A DNA stretch of 21,739 bases from a virus. Shown in pieces: positions 1 through 5,685 of this stretch (position 1 is its first letter; the number at the start of each line of letters is the position of its first letter). Made by a program: the position numbers and the translations under genes. The notes beneath the pieces were generated by a model, which saw nothing but the letters and a program-made list of their open reading frames with translations, had not been told where the DNA came from and did no database searches. The stretch covers positions 1 to 21,739 of the IMG/VR virus record IMGVR_UViG_3300046002_003028; one strand, given 5' to 3'.

Positions 1-214
1 TCATGCCTTGGTTGGTGAGGTCGATGAGCCACTTAATCTGGAGCGCGGTCGGCTTCTTGCCTTGAGACTTGAACTCAAGGAAGAGGTGCTTGCCGTCGCG
101 AATGAATAGCCGGTCTGGCTGACCGCGCTGATTCATCCCGGCGAGCTTGAGCGTGATGCAGCCCTTGGTCTTCGCATACGCGCAGACTGCCTTCTCAATC
201 GTGGACTCTCTCAT
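1..214 (-). CDS. VRR-NUC family nuclease, N-terminal part (runs off left edge)
   Basis: The ATG at 214 opens a frame that stays open for 71 residues to the window edge. The visible part contains GQPDRLFI (residues 31-38), then LFLEFKSQGKKPT (44-56) and a Gln at 59. This gives the PD...ExK pattern (Asp34, Glu47, Lys49) of the VRR-NUC branch of the PD-(D/E)xK nucleases. Small stand-alone VRR-NUC proteins of about 90-130 residues are common in phage replication and recombination modules, where they are thought to cut branched or structured DNA. The start overlaps the stop of the preceding gene as ATGA, so the two are probably translationally coupled. The C-terminus is outside the window. The family call is strong; the exact substrate is unknown. 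Confidence 0.85.
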   Translation of the reverse strand, partial: MRESTIEKAVCAYAKTKGCITLKLAGMNQRGQPDRLFIRDGKHLFLEFKSQGKKPTALQIKWLIDLTNQGM

Positions 215-471
215 AGTTTGTCCTTGTAGTTGCAGATTTTAGCGTAGAACTGAGTGCGCAGGCTTGCCATTACATAGGCGTTGACTCCGTCGGTGTTGTC
301 GATGTCGGCAGCAGCCTCGCAAGCGTCGATCTCACGACCTGTCATAAGGTGGCGAACGGTTGCCAGCAGTGCGATAGCGTCTGATTGCAGATCATCACCG
401 ATTTTTTTGTATTTCTGATCCTCTTCCGAAGTCGGCATGTTGATCGTCTCTTCTGTGTCTGTGAGTGTCAT
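211..471 (-). CDS. Small acidic phage protein of unknown function
   Basis: An 86-residue protein beginning MTLTDTEETINMPTSEE. The frame is open further upstream, but that part lies inside the preceding gene and reads as a shadow. The ATG at 471 was chosen because it follows a short spacer, TACAAAACT, also found before another gene (start 6341). It has an acidic, polar N-terminus and a likely helical core (residues 28-70), with no cysteine pair, signal peptide or membrane segment. Its stop overlaps the VRR-NUC start (ATGA), which ties it to the recombination module. I do not recognise the family. Confidence 0.7.
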   Translation of the reverse strand: MTLTDTEETINMPTSEEDQKYKKIGDDLQSDAIALLATVRHLMTGREIDACEAAADIDNTDGVNAYVMASLRTQFYAKICNYKDKL

Positions 472-482
472 AGTTTTGTATG

Positions 483-1184
483 TTAGCGGCTCGAGACGAT
501 TGGTTTTTTGAATGCGCGGATGCCGGGCATAGCTACAGCAAATCCGTTGGATTCCAACTCTTTGAGAGCTGTAAGGATTGCTGCGCGTTTGAGTGTTATT
601 TCGCAAAGATCTGGCTCGGCAGCATAAAATGCCTCAATCCTCACGACCTCGAAGTCCCACGCGAACCGGATGCCGTCGGAGAGTTTGGTCGCGGCGACCT
701 CGTTGCTCGCTTGGAGCTTGTCGGCGAGAGCCTTCTTTGCGGCGATGACTGCGGCGATCCCGCCGTTCTCAGCCTCCTCCTTCGCTGCCCGAGCAGCGTC
801 GAACGCCTTGCGCTCTTCCGCCTCCTTCGCTGCCTTGATGCGCAGGACCTCCTCGGCATGGTCGCCGACGAGCTTCTTGATGCGGTTCTCCTCGGCGGTA
901 ATCTCTTCGAGGAAGTCAGCAGCGGCGGCGTCGATCATCTTGCCGATGCGGTTGACTGGCTCTTTTACGAGCTTGCGGCTCTTCTCGACCTCGATCCGCA
1001 TGGCAGCGAGTGAGCGTGTCTGGAACTGAGCGCGACCGCTCTCGTCGTTGCTTGTGACGGTCGTGATCGAGGATGCCTTCTCAATGAGCGCTGCCTTGCG
1101 AGCCTCGGCCTCTGGCGAGATGGTCAGTTGATACCCATCCCCAGCGAGGATGAGCGGAGTTATTTCGGATAGTTCGGATGTCAT
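483..1184 (-). CDS. DUF1351-like phage recombination-module protein
   Basis: A 233-residue soluble protein. Residues 25-165 are strongly helical and charged, with runs such as EEVLRIKAAKEAEERKAF that suggest a long coiled coil. The C-terminal segment has an RFAWDFEVV stretch followed by a helix and the end AMPGIRAFKKP. This layout (coiled coil, then a small domain with W-F and a closing 'PGI' strand) resembles DUF1351-type proteins that sit beside single-strand annealing proteins and SSBs in phage recombination modules. The neighbours fit: an SSB-like gene upstream and a VRR-NUC gene downstream. The start follows an A-rich leader (AACAATAACACAA) without a Shine-Dalgarno. The resemblance is by memory of the family's shape, so the call is moderate. 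The molecular role is unknown; a partner of an annealase is an inference. Confidence 0.65.
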   Translation of the reverse strand: MTSELSEITPLILAGDGYQLTISPEAEARKAALIEKASSITTVTSNDESGRAQFQTRSLAAMRIEVEKSRKLVKEPVNRIGKMIDAAAADFLEEITAEENRIKKLVGDHAEEVLRIKAAKEAEERKAFDAARAAKEEAENGGIAAVIAAKKALADKLQASNEVAATKLSDGIRFAWDFEVVRIEAFYAAEPDLCEITLKRAAILTALKELESNGFAVAMPGIRAFKKPIVSSR

Positions 1185-1189
1185 TTGTG

Positions 1190-1402
1190 TTATTGTTTGG
1201 AGAATGGTCTAGGTGGTGAGAGGTCGATGTGTCCGGTGCAGACGCAGCAGTCGATGAGCAGCGCTCGGTAGTGCTTGTGGAAGCAGGTTGGGCAATGATT
1301 GGGTTGGCAGACTCTCGCTCTGGCTTTGTGAGCGCGTTCGGCGAGTGCCTGCTTAATGGTTAGAAAGGTTGGCTGTCGGTCGGCTGGCGAGGATAGTCCC
1401 AC
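1190..1402 (-). CDS. Small putative zinc-ribbon protein (start uncertain)
   Basis: With a GTG start at 1402 this is a 70-residue protein. It holds two CxxC pairs, CPTC and CCVC, 11 residues apart (residues 37-40 and 52-55), typical spacing for a small zinc ribbon, followed by TGH. It ends 5 nt before the next start, in keeping with the tight packing of real genes here. The start is unsettled: the frame is open back to an ATG at 1507, but that would overlap the upstream gene by almost 150 nt. GTG codons at 1411 and 1402 give shorter overlaps, and no good ribosome binding site decides between them. An ATT just after the upstream stop (1357) is a rarer option. Function unknown; nucleic-acid binding is a guess. 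Confidence 0.5.
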   Translation of the reverse strand: MGLSSPADRQPTFLTIKQALAERAHKARARVCQPNHCPTCFHKHYRALLIDCCVCTGHIDLSPPRPFSKQ

Positions 1403-1830
1403 AGAAGCCACGGCAGGCGATGCAGCAGGATCGGAGGCATTCCGTCGCGGTAGGGTCGGATTGCCAGCCAGACCGCTTCCGAATCCGTTGGATCGCGCAT
1501 CACGCACAGCTCTGTCTCGAATGCGTTCGAGGCTGCGTGCCAGGTTGTCTGCTCTGGATCCGCGTTGACTGGCGTCATCGGGATCGCCTCGCCGTTCGTC
1601 CGCGACAAGCTGCGGTTCTCCTTGTGTGCTGCCTTCTCCGCGATGACTGCCGGCTGGAGTGGCGTCTTGTTGCTCACGACCAGACCGGCGCGGCGCTTTC
1701 CCGGCGGGTCGATGCGGTTGATGGCTGCTTCCAACATAGGGTCGTCAACTCCTACATAGGGTTTGCATAGGGTTTGCGTAGGTTTTGCTGCGGCTTTCTT
1801 GGCGGCGATGATTTCGGCGATGGTTGGCAT
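1360..1830 (-). CDS. Hypothetical protein of recombination/early module
   Basis: A 156-residue protein beginning MPTIAEIIAAKKAAAKP. An upstream ATG at 1905 is possible. The internal ATG at 1830 is preferred because it is preceded by ACCAACAAGACACACC, almost the same leader as the gene starting at 2859, and because the extension (FWAKLPTRHT) looks like translated leader. The N-terminal IAEIIAAKKAAAK is an amphipathic helix. The C-terminal part has WLAIRPYRDGMPPILLHRLP and several tryptophans, suggesting a small folded domain. It lies directly downstream of the SSB-like gene. I do not recognise a family. Confidence 0.65.
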   Translation of the reverse strand: MPTIAEIIAAKKAAAKPTQTLCKPYVGVDDPMLEAAINRIDPPGKRRAGLVVSNKTPLQPAVIAEKAAHKENRSLSRTNGEAIPMTPVNADPEQTTWHAASNAFETELCVMRDPTDSEAVWLAIRPYRDGMPPILLHRLPWLLWDYPRQPTDSQPF

Positions 1831-1921
1831 GGTGTGTCTTGTTGGTAGTTTCGCCCAGAATGCCCCACCCCGCGTGAGCAGGATGAGGCGTGCCATGCAA
1901 TGCACTATTTATCCAGAGAGA

Positions 1922-2611
1922 TCAATAGTCGTCCCCGATTAGGATCGCTGAGAGTTCGGTCAGAGCGGCGATGAGCGCCTTGTCCTCTGGCTTCTTGTCA
2001 GCGACCGCCTTCGGCAGCCATTTCTCGATGAGTGTCGAGACGCCTGCCTCGTCGACTTCACCGAGCTTCTTCCCCTTGTATTTGCCGACGTGGATCTCGA
2101 CCGACTCCCAGCCTTGCTCTTCGGACTTCTCCTCGGAGTCGCCAGCAGCGGCGCCATCGATCTCACGGTCGCGGATGCGCGTATATTTGCCCGACGGCTT
2201 CAGCGTGGTCTTGTCGCGGTCAGGTGCCATGAACGAGATGTTGGCGTAGGTCTTGTCGTCCTTCGTCTCGTGCTGGATGATGAGCTTGACGCCGTGACCG
2301 ATGAGCGCCTCAAGGTCAAACTCGTTGAGTTCGTTGCTGGTCAGATCGCGACCCATGAGCTTCTTCAGATCCCTGCGGAGTGCTGCCTTCTCGTTGAGGC
2401 TCGGCGTGTATCCGCGTGACCAGATGCAGAAGCGGCGGTCGTTCTCTTCGTCCATGACCTCGGTCTCGAAGACGAGCCGGAACTCATCCTTCTCGCCGTA
2501 TTGTGTCATGCGTTTTTTCAGCTCCGTAACGTCCACCAGCACGGCCTTGATCGGTCCTTCGGTTTCGGGGTGCGGGGTGAAGTTGCTGTTTTTCTTTTCG
2601 CTTAGTTTCAT
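1922..2611 (-). CDS. Phage single-stranded DNA-binding-like protein with extra C-terminal domain
   Basis: A 229-residue protein. Residues 18-135 follow the layout of phage SSB-like/DUF669-type proteins: a first strand block (KAVLVDVTEL), FRLVFETEV, a basic FCIWSRGYTPSL, a helix (LRRDLKKLMGRDL) and the phrase NEFDLEALIGHGVKLIIQH, then KTYANISFMAP. That phrase and the following 'YANI' strand are hallmarks I associate with the OB-like ssDNA-binding proteins next to phage annealases. After a linker rich in Glu and Ser (about 150-167) comes HVGKYKGKKLGEVDEAGVST and a Trp-containing helix. This resembles the small 'GKYKGK' domain seen at the end of some exonuclease-X-like and DUF3820 proteins. It probably coats ssDNA during replication or recombination. 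The two-domain fusion is the unusual part. Confidence 0.7.
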   Translation of the reverse strand: MKLSEKKNSNFTPHPETEGPIKAVLVDVTELKKRMTQYGEKDEFRLVFETEVMDEENDRRFCIWSRGYTPSLNEKAALRRDLKKLMGRDLTSNELNEFDLEALIGHGVKLIIQHETKDDKTYANISFMAPDRDKTTLKPSGKYTRIRDREIDGAAAGDSEEKSEEQGWESVEIHVGKYKGKKLGEVDEAGVSTLIEKWLPKAVADKKPEDKALIAALTELSAILIGDDY

Positions 2612-2649
2612 GTATTTTACTTGGTTTGGTTTGTTGTTATTTGGGGAGA

Positions 2650-2859
2650 TTAGTTCGGAAGCAGTCCGAGGCAGTAAGCGGCTATGATGCCGATAATGAA
2701 TCCGGTGATCGTCGCTGTGACGATGACTGGAGTGAGAGTGCGGTCAACATTTATTGACTTGCGCTGATTCATCTCGTTTAGCGTGAGCTTAGAGAGATCG
2801 TCGATGTGGAGGCGGAGGAACTTGTCTGTGCCGGGCTGGATGTCGTAGTTTTGTTTCAT
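2650..2859 (-). CDS. Small single-pass membrane protein
   Basis: A 69-residue protein with a charged, soluble N-terminal part (residues 1-42) and one hydrophobic helix near the C-terminus (TPVIVTATITGFIIGIIAAY, about 43-62). This is a tail-anchored or N-in topology. It is the first gene after the non-coding region at 2860-3060, so it is probably the first gene of the early/recombination transcript. The leader ACCAACAAGAACACC before its ATG is nearly the same as that of the gene starting at 1830. Its start also overlaps the stop of an 18-codon upstream reading frame (ATGA). Function unknown; superinfection exclusion or host membrane modification are possible. Confidence 0.65.
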   Translation of the reverse strand: MKQNYDIQPGTDKFLRLHIDDLSKLTLNEMNQRKSINVDRTLTPVIVTATITGFIIGIIAAYCLGLLPN

Positions 2860-3060
2860 GGTGTTCTTGTTGGTTTGTTAAATCGCGTTGGCGATGAGAG
2901 GAAACTAGGCATTGCCCACCAAAAAGAAAAGAACTATTTTCGTATAAATGAAAATAATTTATTTTATGGTAGAACTAAAACATCCAAAACGGATGTTTTA
3001 ATGAGTATCTACCTGCGTTTTGTAACGGGTTGGTTGCGTTTTATGCAACTATCTCGCGAC
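2860..3060 (-). promoter_or_regulatory. Non-coding control region between the late and early gene blocks
   Basis: The longest stretch without a convincing gene. It is AT-rich in its middle (about 2925-2980). It holds a perfect 10-bp inverted repeat (2976-3000), two direct copies of TGCGTTTT 21 bp apart (3014-3021 and 3035-3042) and smaller hairpins at 3033-3049 and 2882-2895. A weak promoter-like pair on the minus strand is TTGGAT, 15 bp, TAAAAT, overlapping the palindrome. That would place an operator on a promoter for the small membrane protein and SSB genes downstream. The wHTH gene lies immediately upstream and could encode the factor that binds here. The promoter itself is weakly supported. 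Confidence 0.5.
2976..3000. repeat. Perfect 10-bp inverted repeat (operator or hairpin)
   Basis: TAAAACATCC and GGATGTTTTA are exact reverse complements separated by the 5-nt loop AAAAC. The element is symmetrical, so it could act as a protein-binding palindrome. Transcribed from the minus strand it could form a hairpin ending in TTTTA, a weak terminator for the preceding wHTH gene. The stem is AT-rich for a strong terminator and is not followed by a long T run, so an operator is at least as likely. Confidence 0.65.
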
Positions 3061-3342
3061 CTAAACGAATCGGAAAATCTTTGACTGGCGACCATTAACC
3101 GAAGCCTTACGCATCGTAACAACCCCATCCGTCAGTAGTTGATTCATTTTGCGATTCAACGCGCTCTCGCCTAGCTTTTTGCCCTTACTAGCCAGTTGCT
3201 CGCTAATCTGAGCGGTAGTAAATTCATCCGGCTGGATTGGTTGAGAATTAGTGAACTGCTGCTCGATTAGTTTGTCTAGTGCGCTTAGATGATTCCTTGT
3301 GGACTGATCCAAGTCTCGCCGCCCTCTTTGGTTACTTGCCAT
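3061..3342 (-). CDS. Small winged-helix/HTH-type DNA-binding protein
   Basis: A 93-residue basic protein beginning MASNQRGRRDLDQSTRN. Residues 41-93 read as a winged helix: FTTAQISEQLA (helix), a turn (SKGKKLGES), the recognition-like helix ALNRKMNQLLTDG, then VVTMRKASVNGRQSKIFRF as the wing and closing strand. It overlaps the upstream phosphoesterase gene by 58 nt, more than any other overlap here. Its start is preceded by AGGAG about 11 nt away, one of the few Shine-Dalgarno-like sites in the window, which supports the long version. It lies next to the non-coding region at 2860-3060 and is a good candidate regulator of it, but no target is proven. Confidence 0.65.
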   Translation of the reverse strand: MASNQRGRRDLDQSTRNHLSALDKLIEQQFTNSQPIQPDEFTTAQISEQLASKGKKLGESALNRKMNQLLTDGVVTMRKASVNGRQSKIFRFV

Positions 3343-4019
3343 AATTTAGTGTCTCCTGTTTTTGTGTTGATAATGCCGTATGCAAAACCTTGCCGCCAGC
3401 CGAGCTTCGCTGTGTAGCGGTCGGCGTATTCCATCTGATCGATGTCTCCGATGCAGCCGATTGAATGACCTTCGCCTTGATCGATGTGCCTGCCTGTGTA
3501 TTGGTTCGGAGTATGAACGTGTCCATGGACGCAAGGACCATATCGCTCGAAGTGCATCTTTGCTGGATTGACTCCGCTGTGAAATCCGTGGATGAACTTC
3601 GGTCCGCCCTCTGGTAAGCGCAGGTAGTTGCCGACCTTGTAATGGATCCACTTGATCTTGCGCTTATCGAACTGTCGCTCTGCGGCTTCGGCAAGTCCCT
3701 GGCAATGTTCTCGCAGGACGCCGTTGGTAGTTGTTTGAGCCATCTGAAAAATTCGATCGTCGTGATTGCCAAGTGTTAGGTAGTTTGGCTTAAAGTCATC
3801 CAGAAAAGCGATCCCAGCGGCGAAGTCCTCAGACAATCCACCGGCTTTTTCATCTGGGCTGGCGCCTCCTCGGAGCGGTGCAAAATCCCAGTTGTCGCCG
3901 AGGTGGATGGTGTAGTGAGGTTTCCAGTCGGCTTTGAATTTCAACAGAATCCTCAATGATTCCCGATGAATTAAGCTCCCATGATTGTCAGCAGCGACGA
4001 TGAATTTCTTGAAGATCAT
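3285..4019 (-). CDS. Calcineurin-like metallophosphoesterase
   Basis: A 244-residue protein with all the metal-binding blocks of the calcineurin-like phosphoesterase family in order: DNH (Asp11, His13), HLGDNWD (Asp42, Asp45), LGNHDD (Asn85-His86-Asp87), FIHGFH (His144 or His147) and HGHVH (165-169). These residues hold two divalent metals and cleave phosphoester bonds. Phage members include lambda phosphatase (protein phosphatase) and enzymes acting on nucleic acids or cyclic nucleotides; the sequence alone does not say which applies. Its start overlaps the stop of the zincin-like gene as ATGA, so the two are co-translated. It has no signal peptide and is presumably cytoplasmic. Its place after the lysis genes is unusual for a DNA-repair role. 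Confidence 0.9.
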   Translation of the reverse strand: MIFKKFIVAADNHGSLIHRESLRILLKFKADWKPHYTIHLGDNWDFAPLRGGASPDEKAGGLSEDFAAGIAFLDDFKPNYLTLGNHDDRIFQMAQTTTNGVLREHCQGLAEAAERQFDKRKIKWIHYKVGNYLRLPEGGPKFIHGFHSGVNPAKMHFERYGPCVHGHVHTPNQYTGRHIDQGEGHSIGCIGDIDQMEYADRYTAKLGWRQGFAYGIINTKTGDTKLWQVTKEGGETWISPQGII

Positions 4020-4339
4020 ATTGGATTAAGTCTTTTGATTTTTTTCTCGAGCCGATTGATAGCCGGTTGATAGATCTCGTCCTTACATCTCACGATCTGC
4101 TCCTGTTGGTATTTCTTGCCCCAGCCGACTCCGCTCAACAAAAGACAAGCCTCGAAGATCTCATGCCTCATCGTCTCGATGAATAGCTTTTTGTTCGCGG
4201 CGACTTTGACGTCAAGATCTATGGTCTTTTTGTCGAAATGAAACTGGCCGTAGAGTTCGCCATCGAACTGTCTGACTACGATTTTGATCTTCTGACCAGC
4301 TATCGATAATGAAGTTGGGATCTTGAAGGTTCGTTTCAT
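4016..4339 (-). CDS. Zincin-like phage protein with HExxE motif
   Basis: A 107-residue protein: N-terminal beta strands (KIKIVVRQF, ELYGQFHFDKKTIDLD) then a helix ETMRHEIFEACLLLSG (residues 55-70). The HEIFE stretch (His59, Glu60, Glu63) sits where small phage zincin-like (ImmA/SprT-type) proteins have HExxH. A Glu in the second ligand place is something I recall in a subset of these phage proteins (HExxEA), so it may be a family trait rather than damage. The end (DEIYQPAINRLEKK) resembles their C-terminal helix. Whether it binds metal or cleaves protein is open. It is coupled to the phosphoesterase gene and lies 15 nt after the lysin gene. Confidence 0.6.
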   Translation of the reverse strand: MKRTFKIPTSLSIAGQKIKIVVRQFDGELYGQFHFDKKTIDLDVKVAANKKLFIETMRHEIFEACLLLSGVGWGKKYQQEQIVRCKDEIYQPAINRLEKKIKRLNPI

Positions 4340-4354
4340 GGCTTTTGATTGGCG

Positions 4355-4945
4355 CTAGGCGACTGCTTCATCGGTGAGGATGTATTCGATCCGGCGGTCG
4401 CCGATGATCTCGGCAAGGGTCTTGTCGAAGTCGATCCATTGCGATGGTGGGATCGTCTGGCAGCCCTCGGATGAGGTGCCGATGTTGCCGCCTCGATGCA
4501 GGTTGATGCCGAAGACTCCTGTCTCGGTTACAGCTACGCTGCCGTCCTGCTTGATCCGCTCGACCGTGACAGGTGCCGATCCTTGCCCGAACGCCATGTA
4601 GCCGCGCGGCGAGTTCATCTTGTGCTTGAGCCTGCGGAATGACCAGATGCCCGGCTTGAGTCGTGCCATGAACTTCCCAGCGGCTGCGTTCCATCCGTAG
4701 CGGCTCGGATCCGTGTTGGCGTTCCACGCGCTGAAATGGTCGGGGGTGACGATGAAGATCGCGTCATCGTAGATGCCGGTGTCGTTGACGCCAGGCTTGC
4801 CCATCGTGTCTCGATAGTAGGCGCGACTGGCAAAGATATAGGTCGTCGGGAACTCCTCAGCTTTTCGTCCGGATTCCTTCCATTTTCTCAGCGCAGCGAC
4901 TTCTATACGCTGACGGCTGGCTTTTGGCTTAGAGTTTGGTGTCAT
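4355..4945 (-). CDS. L,D-transpeptidase (YkuD)-fold protein, probable lysin
   Basis: A 196-residue protein. The C-terminal half has GINLHRGGNIG then TSSEGCQTIPPSQW (residues 146-170). This is the catalytic pattern of YkuD-type L,D-transpeptidases, with His150 and an SxGC motif whose Cys162 is the nucleophile. The His-to-Cys spacing (12) is shorter than the usual 16 or so. The preceding strands (DAIFIVTPD, KPGIWSFR, VTVERI) fit a beta-rich domain. No signal peptide is present, so export would need the holin. Cellular YkuD enzymes make or break peptidoglycan cross-links. In a phage lysis block the most economical reading is a peptidoglycan-cleaving endolysin. No lysozyme, amidase or CHAP gene is present elsewhere in the window, which supports this. 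Fold assignment is good; hydrolytic activity is inferred. Confidence 0.75.
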   Translation of the reverse strand: MTPNSKPKASRQRIEVAALRKWKESGRKAEEFPTTYIFASRAYYRDTMGKPGVNDTGIYDDAIFIVTPDHFSAWNANTDPSRYGWNAAAGKFMARLKPGIWSFRRLKHKMNSPRGYMAFGQGSAPVTVERIKQDGSVAVTETGVFGINLHRGGNIGTSSEGCQTIPPSQWIDFDKTLAEIIGDRRIEYILTDEAVA

Positions 4946-4948
4946 GGA

Positions 4949-5080
4949 TTACTTGGTTGCGTAGACGACGATCGCCTTGGCTGCTTCTCCGCTGAAAGAC
5001 CAGTTGCGAGTGCCGTCTGGATCCACGGTCAGGTTGCAGCTCGGCAGGAGGAGGATCAATAAAAGTAATAAAGTTTTCAT
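4949..5080 (-). CDS. Tiny lipoprotein, outer-membrane spanin candidate
   Basis: A 43-residue protein MKTLLLLLILLLPSC followed by NLTVDPDG. It has a classic lipoprotein signal: a basic start, a Leu-rich core and a lipobox LPSC with Cys15. After cleavage the mature part is only 29 residues and ends AIVVYATK. The frame is open upstream for over 90 codons, but that part is a shadow of the hydrolase gene. The ATG at 5080 overlaps the hydrolase stop as ATGA. Lipoproteins of this size inside a lysis cassette are usually o-spanins (Rz1-like) that disrupt the outer membrane, which implies a Gram-negative-type host. No i-spanin is obvious, so the assignment is a strong guess rather than proof. Confidence 0.7.
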   Translation of the reverse strand: MKTLLLLLILLLPSCNLTVDPDGTRNWSFSGEAAKAIVVYATK

Positions 5081-5685
5081 TCTGGTATCAAGATTGCCTT
5101 CGGTGGGTTCGCCCAGATGCTCAGCTCGTCCTTGACGACCTGCCAGAACTCTGGCGACTCGTCGATCTCGCTGTGACCGTAGGTGTGAAAGACGCCAGCC
5201 AGCTCGACGATCTGCGCCGGCGAGGTTGGGACGAGGTCGTGACCGTTGGGTCGATCGCGCTCTTGGCGGACGTAGACGGTCCGAGCGATCCCCTTCGGGA
5301 TCTTGATGGTGCCGCGCTTGAGCATGGCGCGGACTGAGACGGCTTGTGCGAGCGTGCAGCGAGGCAGCCATGTAGGACGATAGACTGGGTCACAGGCGAT
5401 CCATAGATCGATGTCGAGTCCGATCTCGTATGCGTAGCGAGCGAAGGCCGTGGTCGCTGCTTGCCCGTGCGAGTAGCTGAGGACTGCGACGCTGCTCAGC
5501 CGCTGCCTGCGGAGTTGATCGGCAAGAGCTTTGACGTTCGACTTCCAAGTCCGCGGTGCGTAGACGTAGATCTCGCCCGGCTTTGCGAAGGAGGAGACGA
5601 CGCGGAAGAATCCGTCCTCGAAGCCGTTGCGGTTGTCCTCGGACTCTTGGAAGCCGGAGAACGATATGATCGCTCTCTTGTTCAT
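5077..5685 (-). CDS. Alpha/beta-hydrolase (esterase/lipase-like) protein in lysis module
   Basis: A 202-residue protein from the ATG at 5685. That ATG overlaps the preceding stop as TGATG; a GTG one codon earlier is less likely. The layout fits an alpha/beta hydrolase. A first strand RAIISFSGF is followed by a region rich in Asp/Gly, YVYAPR, a helix (NVKALADQLRR) and then SSVAVLSYSHGQAATTA. This is a strand, tight turn and helix with S-x-S-x-G in place of G-x-S-x-G (Ser72 as nucleophile). The next strand, DLWIACDPVYRP, offers Asp99, and YGHSEI near the C-terminus offers His171, giving a plausible Ser-Asp-His triad in canonical order. It resembles in role the LysB-type esterases of some phages, which attack envelope lipids. 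Here the substrate is unknown. It is coupled on both sides to the holin-like and lipoprotein genes. Confidence 0.65.
   Translation of the reverse strand: MNKRAIISFSGFQESEDNRNGFEDGFFRVVSSFAKPGEIYVYAPRTWKSNVKALADQLRRQRLSSVAVLSYSHGQAATTAFARYAYEIGLDIDLWIACDPVYRPTWLPRCTLAQAVSVRAMLKRGTIKIPKGIARTVYVRQERDRPNGHDLVPTSPAQIVELAGVFHTYGHSEIDESPEFWQVVKDELSIWANPPKAILIPE

Noticed and set aside
480-1013. A long plus-strand open frame opposite the DUF1351-like gene.
   Set aside because: It is the antisense of a Glu/Ala-rich coiled coil, which often leaves open antisense frames; the translated protein is Leu/Asp-rich without recognisable domains.
2976-3000. The palindrome as a strong rho-independent terminator.
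   Set aside because: The stem is AT-rich and is not followed by a clear T run, so it is listed as an inverted repeat with an open role instead.
4949-5371. A 140-codon frame that includes the lipoprotein as its end.
   Set aside because: Its first 97 codons lie inside the hydrolase gene and are Arg/Ser-rich shadow sequence; the ATG at 5080 gives a clean lipoprotein signal and an ATGA overlap.
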